DNA from: an uncultured Christensenellaceae bacterium
GTDB taxonomy: Bacteria > Bacillota > Clostridia > Christensenellales > Pumilibacteraceae
Length of the DNA: 64,000 nt
Assembly: GCA_910586925.1 (NCBI GenBank)
Contig: CAJUKG010000002.1
Span: 155,201 to 219,200 of the forward strand
Reading direction: 5' to 3'
In this document: positions 8,673-17,112 of the stretch, in pieces
How the letters are laid out: the number at the start of each line of letters is the position of its first letter
Position numbering within the stretch: the stretch's first letter is position 1
Program-made: the position numbers and the translations under genes
The notes under the pieces: generated by a model
The model's database searches: none
Told to the model about the DNA's origin: nothing
The model's input: only the letters and a program-made list of their open reading frames with translations

Positions 8673-11347
8673 ACGATAAAATAGCCGCCAAACTGAAAGA
8701 TCTTCCCGACACGCCCGGCGTATACATTATGCGCGATATTACGGGCACCGTGATATACGTCGGTAAAGCGGTCGTGCTCAAAAACCGTGTGCGGCAGTAT
8801 TTTCAACATACCGAAAAACCTGTCAAAGTTCAGGCGATGGTCGACAATATCGACGACTTCGATTATATAATAACTCGCACCGAAAAGGACGCGCTCGCGC
8901 TCGAAAACAATCTTATAAAGAAGTACAAGCCGCACTATAACATTCTCCTCAAGGACGACAAAACAAGCCCGTACATTCGCATCGACACCCGCGCCGAGTT
9001 CCCGACGATCGAGGTGACGCGGCGGGTGAAGCGGGACGGCGCGAGGTATTTCGGACCTTTTATCGGGGTGTCGGTGCGCGACGTGATCTCGGTTTTGCAG
9101 GCGGTCTACAAGCTCCGCACATGCTCGGGGAAGCTCGCGAAACGCAACAGACCTTGCCTCAATTACGACATAGATCTGTGCTTCGCGCCGTGTTGCGATC
9201 GTTGCGATCGCGACGAGTATATGAAAGCAGTAGGCGGTGCCATGTCGTTCCTTTCGGGCGGCGGAGACGATATTTCGGGCATTATAACGCAAAAGATGAC
9301 GGACGCCGCGGCGCAGGAGAATTTCGAGCGGGCTATTTCGTACCGAAATCAGTTGCGCGTTCTCGAAAACTTAAAGAGCAAAGTCGTGGGCGAACTCGGC
9401 AGTATCGTCAATATCGACGCGTTCTGCTATACAGACAACGGACTGTACGGCGCGGTGAGCGTGTGTATCGTGCGCGGCGGTAAGATGATGGGCGTTAAAA
9501 ACTATATCATAAACGAGCCGCAGGTATTCGGCGGAGATATGCCGACCTTTCTCACGCAGTATTATTCGATGACGAACGAACTGCCCGACGAGATCTGTTT
9601 GCAAGACGAGTGCGACGTCGCGCCGCTTATCGACTATTTCGCGTCGGTGTATTCCAAGCGACCGCTCGTCACATTTCCCAAAAAGGGCATGCGTAAAAAA
9701 CTGCTTGACACCGCAATGCGAAACTGCTCCGACTATCTCTTAAAGAGCGCGGACAGAGTCAAGCGCGACGCGGATATGACGCTCGGCGCGTGCGAACGGC
9801 TTAAAGCGGTGTTCGATCTTCCGAGCGCGCGGCGCATCGAATGTTACGATATTTCCAATATTTCGGGCGTCGATAAAGTCGCGTCGGGAGTCGTGTTCAT
9901 CGACGGCAAAGCCGACAAGGCGCAGTATCGGCGGTACCGTATACGCACCGTCGAGGGCGCGGACGATTTTCGTTCGATGTACGAAACTCTCACGCGGCGG
10001 TTCGTGCGGTATAAGAACGGCGATGCGGGGTTTGACGAACTGCCCGATCTCATCGTGATCGACGGCGGACTCGAACAGGTGGAGTTCGCGTCGCGAGCCG
10101 CCGACGACGCGGGTATAAAAGTGCCGATGGTAGGGCTTGCCAAGCGTGACGAGGAACTGTATCTTCGCGGCGTTGCGGAACCTGTAAAGCTCAAGCGCGA
10201 CGATTACGGACTGCGGCTGTTGCAACGCGTTCGCGACGAAGCGCACAGGTTTGCGGTGCTGTATCACCGCACGGTGCGGTCGCGGCGGTACGAAAGCGAA
10301 CTCAAGGGCATACCCGGCGTCGGCGCGTCTACGGTAAAGAAGGTGCTCGAAGCGTTCAATACGCGAACGATCGTCGAGGCGACGCCCGAGCTTTTGGTGT
10401 CGCGCGCGGGGATAACGCGCAAGGCGGCGCAAAACATTTACGATTACTACCACCCGACGGAGGCAACGCTCGGAATGAAATACTCTCTCATAGCCGTCGA
10501 TATGGACGGCACGATGCTTAACGACGAACTTACGGTGTCGCAGGCGAATATCGACGCCGTGCGGCGGTACAGAGAACGCGGCGGCATATTCACTATCTGT
10601 ACGGGGCGTGCGCCCGCCGCGGTGTCCCGGTACCTGCACGATCTCGGGCTTGACGAAGTGCCCGTTCGCATGATATGCAATATCGGCGGAACGATCGCGC
10701 GTACCGACACCCTCGAAACGGTGAAACTTTTCGGCATGACGAAAGAAACGGCGACCGAGCTTGTGAAGTTCCTCGAAGAACGGACGCGGCTCGTAATGGT
10801 GTATGCCGACGACGGGCTGAAGATCGCGAAGTCCACGCCGCTTTCCGATATGTATTGCGGCAAGGTCGGTGTGGAATTCGACGAAGTGGGAGATCTTTCG
10901 GGGTATGCCGATTCGGGTTGCGGCACGGTGGTCAAAGTGCTCGCCGTGCTCGATGCGCGAGATTACGAGAACACCGTCAAAATGCTCGAAGCGCGTTTTC
11001 CCGATCTGCACTATTTGCAGTCGACTGCGCCTTTTCTCAAAACGCTCCGCGCCGAGGGCGAGGATTTCGACCCGACCATGGTGGAATGTATACCCATCGG
11101 AGTGGATAAAGGAACGGGACTGAAGTTCGTCGCGGACAGCTACGGCATACCCATGTCGAGCGTTATGGCGTTCGGCGACAGTTTCAATGACGCGGCGATG
11201 ATAAAGGTCGCGGGGCTGGGCGTTGCCATGGGCAATGCTTGCGCGCCGCTCAAAAGTTTTGCGGGCTACGTGGCGGAAACGAACAATGCCGACGGCGTTG
11301 CGAAAACAATAGAAAAATTCTGTTTGGCGGGTGATGACAATGGCTAA
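8669..11347 (+). CDS. uvrC: UvrC excinuclease subunit joined in frame to a Cof-type HAD phosphatase
   Basis: Residues 1-602 are a complete UvrC: GIY-YIG nuclease (PGVYIMRDITGTVIYVGKA), Cys-rich stretch, UVR/UvrB-contact helix near 215, RNase H-like nuclease starting IECYDISNISG near 390, and helix-hairpin-helix LKGIPGVGASTVKK near 545. With no stop codon the frame continues into residues 603-892, a HAD-IIB (Cof/SupH) hydrolase with AVDMDGTML (motif I), CTGRAP (II), DKGTGLK (III) and AFGDSFNDAAM (IV). An ATG at 10475 begins the HAD part and has GGAGG at 10459-10463, so a separate HAD protein may also be made. UvrC makes the dual incisions in nucleotide excision repair; the HAD part probably dephosphorylates a small molecule. 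Confidence 0.93.
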   Translation: MNDKIAAKLKDLPDTPGVYIMRDITGTVIYVGKAVVLKNRVRQYFQHTEKPVKVQAMVDNIDDFDYIITRTEKDALALENNLIKKYKPHYNILLKDDKTSPYIRIDTRAEFPTIEVTRRVKRDGARYFGPFIGVSVRDVISVLQAVYKLRTCSGKLAKRNRPCLNYDIDLCFAPCCDRCDRDEYMKAVGGAMSFLSGGGDDISGIITQKMTDAAAQENFERAISYRNQLRVLENLKSKVVGELGSIVNIDAFCYTDNGLYGAVSVCIVRGGKMMGVKNYIINEPQVFGGDMPTFLTQYYSMTNELPDEICLQDECDVAPLIDYFASVYSKRPLVTFPKKGMRKKLLDTAMRNCSDYLLKSADRVKRDADMTLGACERLKAVFDLPSARRIECYDISNISGVDKVASGVVFIDGKADKAQYRRYRIRTVEGADDFRSMYETLTRRFVRYKNGDAGFDELPDLIVIDGGLEQVEFASRAADDAGIKVPMVGLAKRDEELYLRGVAEPVKLKRDDYGLRLLQRVRDEAHRFAVLYHRTVRSRRYESELKGIPGVGASTVKKVLEAFNTRTIVEATPELLVSRAGITRKAAQNIYDYYHPTEATLGMKYSLIAVDMDGTMLNDELTVSQANIDAVRRYRERGGIFTICTGRAPAAVSRYLHDLGLDEVPVRMICNIGGTIARTDTLETVKLFGMTKETATELVKFLEERTRLVMVYADDGLKIAKSTPLSDMYCGKVGVEFDEVGDLSGYADSGCGTVVKVLAVLDARDYENTVKMLEARFPDLHYLQSTAPFLKTLRAEGEDFDPTMVECIPIGVDKGTGLKFVADSYGIPMSSVMAFGDSFNDAAMIKVAGLGVAMGNACAPLKSFAGYVAETNNADGVAKTIEKFCLAGDDNG

Positions 11348-12401
11348 AAGAAAGAAGCAGACACAGGACGAAACGACGGTCGCCGAACGCGAAAAATCGG
11401 CGCGTGCCGAAGAAATACGTTTAGAACCGAAGTCGGGTACCGATACGCCGCCCGCCGAGTCGTCGGAGCGGGAAGAGGACGAGATCGAGCGTGCCGTCGC
11501 CGTCGAGGAATTTGCCGAGCGCATGGAACTCGACATTTTACACTGCGGCGACAACAAAACCATCAATTTCCGCACGGTGAATATAAGTCGCCCGGGCTTG
11601 CAGCTCGCCGGATATTACAAGCATTTTTCTGATGAGCGCGTTCAGGTAATAGGCGAAATGGAAACGGCGTACCTGTTGCAAATGACGCACGGTGCGCGTA
11701 AAACGGCGTGCGAAACGCTCATGCAATATCCCATTCCGTGCATTATAATAACGTCGAAACAGCCGCCGTGCGAAGAATTGCTTTCCGCAGTGCAAAAATA
11801 CAATCGCGTGCTGTTGAGTTCGCCCAATCGCACTACGGTGTTCGTAAATAAACTCGCGCTGTATCTTACGGAGCTTCTCGCCCCGTCGCAGACGATACAC
11901 GGCGTGCTTATGGATATTTACGGCGTTGGCGTGCTCGTGATAGGCGAGTCGGGTATCGGCAAGAGCGAAACCGCGCTGTCGCTTATAGAGCGCGGACATA
12001 TGCTCGTCGCCGACGACGCCGTGACTATAACGCGCGTTGGCGAAAGGCTTATCGGAACGAGCCCCGACGTGATACGGTATTTTATGGAAGTGCGCGGTAT
12101 AGGCATTATCGACGTGAAAGCGATGTACGGCGCGGGCGCGGTGCAGCTCGACAAAACCATCGACATGGTTGTAAAACTCGAGGCGTGGAACGACAAAGCG
12201 CAGTACGACAGAATGGGCGGCGAGTCCGAATATTACACCGTACTCGGCGTCAAAAGACCGCTCGGCGTTATTCCCGTAAAGCCGGGCAGAAACCTCGCCG
12301 TAATATTGGAAGCGGCGGCGCGTACGCACAGACTCAATGATTTGGGGTTCAGTGCGGCGGAAGAACTGAACGGCAGACTGCGCAATAAATTCCGCAAGTA
12401 A
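11340..12401 (+). CDS. hprK: HPr kinase/phosphorylase
   Basis: HprK phosphorylates and dephosphorylates Ser-46 of HPr, the switch for carbon catabolite repression in Firmicutes. The C-terminal half has the Walker A loop GESGIGKSE, the VADDAV acidic segment and the family signature MEVRGIGIIDVKAMYG. At 353 residues it is some 40 longer than usual because of a charged, Glu/Ala-rich N-terminal tail before the conserved MELDILH. The ATG at 11340 is chosen because GGCGGG lies eight bases upstream; an ATG at 11334 is possible. It overlaps the end of the uvrC-HAD frame. HPr itself is not in the window. Confidence 0.94.
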   Translation: MAKRKKQTQDETTVAEREKSARAEEIRLEPKSGTDTPPAESSEREEDEIERAVAVEEFAERMELDILHCGDNKTINFRTVNISRPGLQLAGYYKHFSDERVQVIGEMETAYLLQMTHGARKTACETLMQYPIPCIIITSKQPPCEELLSAVQKYNRVLLSSPNRTTVFVNKLALYLTELLAPSQTIHGVLMDIYGVGVLVIGESGIGKSETALSLIERGHMLVADDAVTITRVGERLIGTSPDVIRYFMEVRGIGIIDVKAMYGAGAVQLDKTIDMVVKLEAWNDKAQYDRMGGESEYYTVLGVKRPLGVIPVKPGRNLAVILEAAARTHRLNDLGFSAAEELNGRLRNKFRK

Positions 12402-12442
12402 TGATTAATTATACAAATAAATATTAAGCAAATGATATATAG

Positions 12443-12733
12443 TTATTTGCATCTGCGTGTGCATGCAATATCTTCTATCAAAAGCCGTATGTGCGCCGCT
12501 TCCGCGTCGGTCAGTTCGGATGCGTCTATCGTCGTGCCCGTTTGCAATCCCAATAGATAGTCCGTAGTCGTTTTGAAATACTTGCTTATTTTAACGAGCA
12601 TTTCTATAGACGGTTGAATATAATCGTTTTCCCAATTCGATACGCACTGTTTGCTGACGCCGAGTGCCGAAGCAAGCTCTACTTGCGTAAGCCCTCTCGC
12701 TATGCGCAATTTTTTTATATTGTCGTTTAACAT
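12443..12733 (-). CDS. XRE-family DNA-binding regulator
   Basis: This 96-residue protein has a single Cro/CI-type helix-turn-helix at residues 5-60 (IKKLRIARGLTQVELASALG, then SKQCVSNWENDYIQPSIEML) and a short acidic tail. Such proteins bind short palindromes. It is transcribed away from the membrane-protein gene at 12865, and a perfect 15-bp palindrome sits between them (12778-12792), which is the natural operator candidate. AGGAAG precedes the ATG. It lies convergent to hprK with only 41 bases between. The target and signal are unknown. Confidence 0.85.
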   Translation of the reverse strand: MLNDNIKKLRIARGLTQVELASALGVSKQCVSNWENDYIQPSIEMLVKISKYFKTTTDYLLGLQTGTTIDASELTDAEAAHIRLLIEDIACTRRCK

Positions 12734-12777
12734 ATTTGCTTCCTCGCAGTAGTGTGCATTAAATTTGTGTAAATTAT

Positions 12778-12792
12778 TACAATACTATTGTA
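12778..12792. promoter_or_regulatory. Palindromic operator candidate between the XRE gene and the membrane-protein gene
   Basis: TACAAT-ACT-ATTGTA is a perfect 15-bp inverted repeat. It is nested in a wider pair of 8-bp arms, AAATTTGT at 12761-12768 and ACAAATTT at 12792-12799. It ends ten bases before the -35 box of the rightward promoter and lies in the leader/promoter zone of the leftward XRE gene. Its role as operator is inference. Confidence 0.5.
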
Positions 12793-12801
12793 CAAATTTG
12801 C

Positions 12802-12831
12802 TTGACAAGGCGCAAAATACTATGGTATACT
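12802..12831 (+). promoter_or_regulatory. Sigma-A promoter of the two-TM protein gene
   Basis: A perfect TTGACA (12802-12807) and TATACT (12826-12831) are 18 bases apart. A strong AAGGAGG follows at 12848-12854 ahead of the ATG at 12865, giving a leader of about 27 bases. Confidence 0.75.
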
Positions 12832-12864
12832 ATCAGTATACTTTTGCAAGGAGGAAATTTACAA

Positions 12865-13428
12865 ATGGCAAGAGAAACCGTGACCGTGCAGTGTTATCCG
12901 AGCGACAGCGCGGTAAATGAAAAGGTGAGCGTATACGAGTCGTTCGGGTGGGAGCTTATCAACAACCAAAGGTGTCAGGAGTACGAAGGTCAAACGAGCG
13001 ACGGAAGTACGATCACCAATCACTACTCGACGTTCAACAAGCTGACGTTCTCGCGAGAGAAAAGCAATAAGTGGTATACCGAAGTAGTTGCGTTGGAGAG
13101 CGAGTATACGACGCTTATGAAAAGCGAACCGTACGATTATTCGTATAAACCGAGCAAAGGCTGGCTGTTATACGGCATTGTGGGGCTTGTAATCGCCGTA
13201 TGCGGCGCGCTGATGTTTTGGGGCATGGAATTATTGAGCTATATATGGTATGTTCCGTGCGGTTTGGCGGTTATCGGTGTGATATTGCTGATAGTTTATA
13301 TAGTGAAGAATAAAAAGTACAAGAATATGCACGCCGCGTATTTGGCGAGAAAGCGGGATTGGGATAATACTACCAAAAAAGAAGCGGAAAAAATCCGCAA
13401 CAAAGCCGCCGCGCTTGTGAACGAATAA
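12865..13428 (+). CDS. Two-TM membrane protein of unknown function
   Basis: I do not recognise this 187-residue protein. The first 90 residues are soluble and mixed alpha/beta with an early YESFGWELINNQRCQEYEG segment. Two membrane helices follow (about GWLLYGIVGLVIAVCGALMF and IWYVPCGLAVIGVILLIVYIV), then a basic tail KNKKYKNMHAAYLARKRDWD ending in a Lys/Glu/Ala helix. The soluble N-terminal part, with its heading gene for WELINNQ, resembles small uncharacterised membrane proteins common in gut Clostridia. AAGGAGG decides the ATG start. The strong promoter and divergent XRE neighbour suggest regulated expression as a two-gene unit. Confidence 0.8.
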   Translation: MARETVTVQCYPSDSAVNEKVSVYESFGWELINNQRCQEYEGQTSDGSTITNHYSTFNKLTFSREKSNKWYTEVVALESEYTTLMKSEPYDYSYKPSKGWLLYGIVGLVIAVCGALMFWGMELLSYIWYVPCGLAVIGVILLIVYIVKNKKYKNMHAAYLARKRDWDNTTKKEAEKIRNKAAALVNE

Positions 13429-13433
13429 TAAAT

Positions 13434-13470
13434 AAACAGCCTTTCCGAGACGTTCTCGGGAAGGCTGTTT
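13434..13470. terminator. Bidirectional intrinsic terminator
   Basis: A 17-bp stem (one G-T pair) with a three-base loop runs from AAACAGCCTTTCC to GGAAGGCTGTTT. It lies between the convergent membrane-protein and lipid-kinase genes and has A/T runs on both sides. Confidence 0.8.
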
Positions 13471-13493
13471 CGATATTCGCGTTTATTGTTGCG

Positions 13494-14360
13494 TCACGTA
13501 TTTTCTATATTCGTAAATGTTTTTACGCCGTGTTTTACGACGCTCGCATCGAAATCGAGGTCGTAATATATTTCGCCGTCGAGCTGTACGGGCGCGGTCG
13601 TTTGCACGCGCACCGATTCGCAGATCATGTGGTGCGTATACGGCTTGCTCATATGTTTGCCTTTTACGAACTTCGGCATTACCAATACCGTCGGAACGCG
13701 TTTCGGTTTTTCCATTACGATCACGTCGAGCTTGCCGTCGTCGGCAATGCTTACGGGCGACAGGCGAATCCCGCTGCCTATCTGAGTGCCGTTGCATACG
13801 CCCGTCATGATGCAGTCGTATTCGCGTGTTTCGCCGTTACACTCGACGGTCACGCGATAGGGCTTGTATTTGAGCAGACAGCGGAACAGCGATGCGACGT
13901 AAGTCAGTTTGTTGTTGCTGTTGGACGTCTTGAGCAGCACTTCGACGTCCAATCCCGTGCCTGCGACGTTCAAGCACCGCTTGTCCGCGACGCGGATATA
14001 GTCGAGTTCTCTCGGCACGCCGTTTACTATGCTCGCGATCGCTTTTACGGGGTCGAGCGACGCGCATTTCGTGCCGATGGCAAAGTCGTTGCCGCGTCCC
14101 GCGGGAATAAATCCCATTCGCGCTTTATCGAAATCCATGCCGTTCAGCACTTCGTGAAACGTGCCGTCGCCGCCGAGCGCGACTACCGTAGTTGCGCCGT
14201 TATCGCACAGAGACTGCGTTATCTTTTTTCCGTGTCCGACGCCCGTTGTTTCGTGTACGGAGTATTCTATACCGCGTTCGTCGAGGTAGGCGACGGCTTT
14301 GGCAAGGCTTTTCGCGCCGTTGCCTTTTCCGCTTGTTTTGTTTGCTACAATATCTATCAT
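13494..14360 (-). CDS. Diacylglycerol kinase-family lipid kinase
   Basis: The 288-residue protein belongs to the DagK/YegS/LCB5 catalytic family, which phosphorylates diacylglycerol or related lipids at the inner face of the membrane. Signs are VANKTSGKGNG at the N-terminus, VVALGGDGTFHEVLNG (the GGDGT nucleotide loop), the FIPAGRGNDFA segment and a late LDGEIY. The Shine-Dalgarno AAGGAA sits ahead of ATG. It starts 22 bases after the Fic-like gene on the same strand, so they are probably co-transcribed. In Firmicutes this family recycles diacylglycerol from lipoteichoic acid or membrane turnover. Whether this is DgkB or another lipid kinase is unclear, so no symbol is given. Confidence 0.9.
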   Translation of the reverse strand: MIDIVANKTSGKGNGAKSLAKAVAYLDERGIEYSVHETTGVGHGKKITQSLCDNGATTVVALGGDGTFHEVLNGMDFDKARMGFIPAGRGNDFAIGTKCASLDPVKAIASIVNGVPRELDYIRVADKRCLNVAGTGLDVEVLLKTSNSNNKLTYVASLFRCLLKYKPYRVTVECNGETREYDCIMTGVCNGTQIGSGIRLSPVSIADDGKLDVIVMEKPKRVPTVLVMPKFVKGKHMSKPYTHHMICESVRVQTTAPVQLDGEIYYDLDFDASVVKHGVKTFTNIENT

Positions 14361-14382
14361 GCGTTTTTTTCCTTTGATAAGA

Positions 14383-15324
14383 TCAATCGTCGTCTTCGAG
14401 CGGTTGCATAAGCTCGATGAGTTGTTCGTTCAGTTTTGTTATTTTCTGTTGCAGTCGCACCGCGCGCTTCAGCACATCATCGTCGGCGGGTGTTTTCTGT
14501 TTCGCGGGCGGTTTCGGCGGCTTGTCTGGCTGTTCGTCTATGCGCAATCTGCGTCCCGATTTTCCGGACAGCTGTTCGTTCGACAGCTCGCGGCGGGTGT
14601 GGACTTTTCGTTGCGTGCCGACGTCGCGCGTTTCGTACATAAGACATTGCATGAGCAGTTTGTACAGCGCGGCAACGTCGTCGGTCGCGATCGCCGTCGC
14701 TTCCGCGGCGCGAACGGCGGCGGGAGTGATGCGGTGATAGCCGAGTCCGAAGCCTTTCAGTCCGCAAAACAGCATCAGGAATATGCGGACGGTGAGCTGC
14801 GACCCGCGTTCGAACGGGTGCAATATGATAAGCTCGCGCATATAATGTGAGAGATAGCCCGCAAAGTCGGCTTTGGCGAGCTGTGGCGAACCTTGTATCT
14901 CGTTCATTTTCGAGATGATCGACTTCAGCGAGCCGGGTATGTACTTGGGATCGGTGTGCGCGTTGCCGTCAGTAAATACTTCTGTCGTGCGTGTCTTTCC
15001 CGCTTCGACGTCGAAGTCGCCGAAAAGCAGTCTGTGCAGCAGCACGACCGACATCGAAGTGACGGGGTCGGCGATCGCTTCGTGCTTTACCGCTTGCAAT
15101 GCACGGAAGAATATTATGTGACCGTACAGCCGTTCGTAAGTCGCGCTGCCGGGCGCGGCGGAAGCCGCATGCTTGATTTTGGGCACGAGATACTTGTCGG
15201 CGTCTATCTTGCCGAGCAACATCATGAGTCCGTCCGTTTCGGCGTTCTGCGGAACTTTTATGCCGTCGGTTGCGAGCGCGGTTTTGACGGAACGGAGTAT
15301 TTTGTTGGCTTCGTAAAGTTTCAT
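14383..15324 (-). CDS. Fic/DOC-family protein with a degenerate active-site motif
   Basis: This 313-residue protein has the Fic-like helical core. The Fic signature region reads HPFERGSQLTVR at residues 169-180, where the family motif is HPF-x-(D/E)-GNGRxxR. The His, HPF, first Gly and last Arg remain, but the Asn, second Gly and inner Arg needed for nucleotide binding are replaced by S, Q and L. About 60 C-terminal residues are Lys/Pro-rich and end in a coiled-coil-like helix. Typical Fic proteins transfer AMP or another nucleotide monophosphate; this one may be inactive, a binding protein, or use a changed cofactor. It has its own promoter at 15344-15371 and heads a unit with the lipid-kinase gene. 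Confidence 0.7.
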   Translation of the reverse strand: MKLYEANKILRSVKTALATDGIKVPQNAETDGLMMLLGKIDADKYLVPKIKHAASAAPGSATYERLYGHIIFFRALQAVKHEAIADPVTSMSVVLLHRLLFGDFDVEAGKTRTTEVFTDGNAHTDPKYIPGSLKSIISKMNEIQGSPQLAKADFAGYLSHYMRELIILHPFERGSQLTVRIFLMLFCGLKGFGLGYHRITPAAVRAAEATAIATDDVAALYKLLMQCLMYETRDVGTQRKVHTRRELSNEQLSGKSGRRLRIDEQPDKPPKPPAKQKTPADDDVLKRAVRLQQKITKLNEQLIELMQPLEDDD

Positions 15325-15343
15325 ATTTCGTGCTCGGTATATA

Positions 15344-15371
15344 TTATATCACTAATCGCTCGAATTTGCAA
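15344..15371 (-). promoter_or_regulatory. Sigma-A promoter of the Fic-like/lipid kinase unit
   Basis: On the minus strand TTGCAA (15371-15366) and a perfect TATAAT (15349-15344) are separated by 16 bases, about 20 bases before the ATG at 15324. Confidence 0.6.
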
Positions 15372-15458
15372 GATTTTAGCACAATTTAGTCGTCGAACAT
15401 AAATTTTCGATTTGATAGCCTAAACGATTGAAAAAAAAATCAAAACGGAGTAGAATAT

Positions 15459-16292
15459 ATGTGTATACGTTTGGCGGAGTGGACCACATTGGGAGTGGGC
15501 GGTATGGCTCGAGAGCTTGCCGTGGCATATTCGGCGGAGCGGCTCGCGGAGCTTGCCGCCGTCGGGCGTGTACTCGGACGCGGCTCGAACGTGCTCGTGT
15601 CCGACGACGGTTATGACGGCACGATAGCGGTCAACCGTTACGAAACGGTGACGACGCGCGGCGATCTCGTTACGGCGGGATCGGGAACGCGCCTGTCCGT
15701 TCTCGCGGCGGTCGCGGCGGAACGCGGGCTTTCGGGGCTTGAATGGGCGCACGGAATACCGGGAAGCGTGGGCGGCGCGGTCGTCATGAATGCGGGTGCG
15801 TTCGGCGGCGGAGTGTCGCGCTCGCTCGTATATGCGGACGTGCTCGAAAGCGGCGACGTTAAGCGACGGTATGCGGAGGAGTTCGATTTCGGATACCGTC
15901 GAAGCGGAATTCGCGGCACCGTCATATCCGCGACGTTCGCGACAGAGCCGAAGCCGTCGCACGAGATACGCGAGCGTATGGCGGAGCTTGCCGAACTGCG
16001 CCGAAAAAAGCAGCCGCGCGGAAAAAGCGCGGGCTCGGTGTTCAAAAACCCGCCCGGGCAATCGGCGGGAAAAATTCTCGACGAGGCGGGATTGAAAGGC
16101 TGTCGTCGGGGCGGTGCGATCATCTCGCGCGAACACGCGAACATTATAGTCAATACGGGCGGCGCGACCGCTCGCGACGTCGTTTCGCTTATATCGGTCA
16201 TGCGTGAAGCACTTCTCGCGCGAGGCGTGACGGCGGAAGAAGAAATAATATACATCGGAGATTTCGGAGGAATAAATGGCGTTTCTGGGTGA
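15459..16292 (+). CDS. murB: UDP-N-acetylenolpyruvoylglucosamine reductase
   Basis: MurB reduces UDP-GlcNAc-enolpyruvate to UDP-MurNAc with NADPH and FAD in peptidoglycan precursor synthesis. Its 277 residues are slightly short for the family. Motifs are TTLGVGGMA, LGRGSNVLVSDDG (FAD), GIPGSVGGAVVMNAGAFG, the YRRSG substrate Arg, SAGSVFKNP with the catalytic Ser, and the late Glu in EEEIIYIGDFGG. GGAG sits eight bases before the ATG; a TTGAAA-17-TAGAAT promoter-like pair (15428-15456) lies so close to the ATG that its start would fall within the gene, so it may not serve it. The PHP gene overlaps its 3' end by 17 bases. Confidence 0.95.
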   Translation: MCIRLAEWTTLGVGGMARELAVAYSAERLAELAAVGRVLGRGSNVLVSDDGYDGTIAVNRYETVTTRGDLVTAGSGTRLSVLAAVAAERGLSGLEWAHGIPGSVGGAVVMNAGAFGGGVSRSLVYADVLESGDVKRRYAEEFDFGYRRSGIRGTVISATFATEPKPSHEIRERMAELAELRRKKQPRGKSAGSVFKNPPGQSAGKILDEAGLKGCRRGGAIISREHANIIVNTGGATARDVVSLISVMREALLARGVTAEEEIIYIGDFGGINGVSG

Positions 16293-17112
16293 TTACCACA
16301 CTCATACACAGTACAGTCGCAGCGGCGGCAAGCTGCACGGTAAAAGCACCGTGCTCGACAACGCGCTCGCGGCGGCGAAAATAGGGCTTAAAGAACTCGC
16401 GATCACCGATCACGGATTCGGGCATGTTTTCGGAGTGAAAGGAGCGGTAGCATTCGACGCGCTCAAGGCGGAGTGTTTGGCGGCGAGCGAGGAAACGGGC
16501 GTCGCCGTGTATGCGGGGCTTGAGAATAATCTCGATCCCAAAAGCGGAAAGCGAAAAGACGTGCCGCCCCTTCTCAATCTCGACGAAACCACGCTCGGAA
16601 AACTCGAGATAGTGCAGGGCGGTTATCATGCGTATATAGGCACGCCGCGAATGTTTCCGAATATGCTGTTTTGGACGCGCAACTCGGTGTTCGGGTGGTT
16701 GCCGCATAAAAAACTCATGGCGCACAATACCGAAGCGTACATTCGGCTTATCGACGAGTATCCGATAGATTTTATAGGGCATATCGGTCGGGGGATAGTT
16801 GCGGACGTCGTGGAAGTGGCGCGGTATGCGCACTCCAAGGGCGTTTATATCGAACTTAACGGCAGGCACAAAACTCTCGACGTCAAGCAGATAAAGCTCA
16901 TGGCGGAAAGCGGCGTCGAGTTTATATGCAATTCGGACGCGCACAACGCCTCGAACGTCGGGCGCATGACGCTCGGCGAAGAACTCATAAAAGCGAGCGG
17001 AATATCTTACGAGTCGATCGCGAATTGGAATCGGCTTCCCGAATTTCGTTCCCGAAATTTCCGCGACGCGCGGACAAGCCGTTCGGCGGGAGGTGAGCGT
17101 GGCGACGATTAG
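16276..17112 (+). CDS. PHP-domain phosphoesterase (YcdX-like)
   Basis: The 278-residue protein has the polymerase-and-histidinol-phosphatase fold with its metal ligands: DYHTHTQYS near the N-terminus, LAITDHGFGH, YAGLENN, FIGHIGR and CNSDAHNAS. These enzymes hydrolyse phosphate esters in the cytosol; substrates of this subgroup are not settled. GGAGGA ahead of the ATG lies inside murB, and its end overlaps the whiA start by 14 bases, so murB-PHP-whiA are translationally coupled. A PHP gene in this position is common in Clostridia. The last 30 residues are Arg/Ser-rich and not conserved-looking. Confidence 0.88.
   Translation: MAFLGDYHTHTQYSRSGGKLHGKSTVLDNALAAAKIGLKELAITDHGFGHVFGVKGAVAFDALKAECLAASEETGVAVYAGLENNLDPKSGKRKDVPPLLNLDETTLGKLEIVQGGYHAYIGTPRMFPNMLFWTRNSVFGWLPHKKLMAHNTEAYIRLIDEYPIDFIGHIGRGIVADVVEVARYAHSKGVYIELNGRHKTLDVKQIKLMAESGVEFICNSDAHNASNVGRMTLGEELIKASGISYESIANWNRLPEFRSRNFRDARTSRSAGGERGDD

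Noticed and set aside
15428..15456. TTGAAA-17-TAGAAT as the murB promoter
   Set aside because: The -10 box ends two bases before the murB ATG, so transcription would begin inside the gene. It may serve only by chance or need a later start, so it is not listed as a feature.
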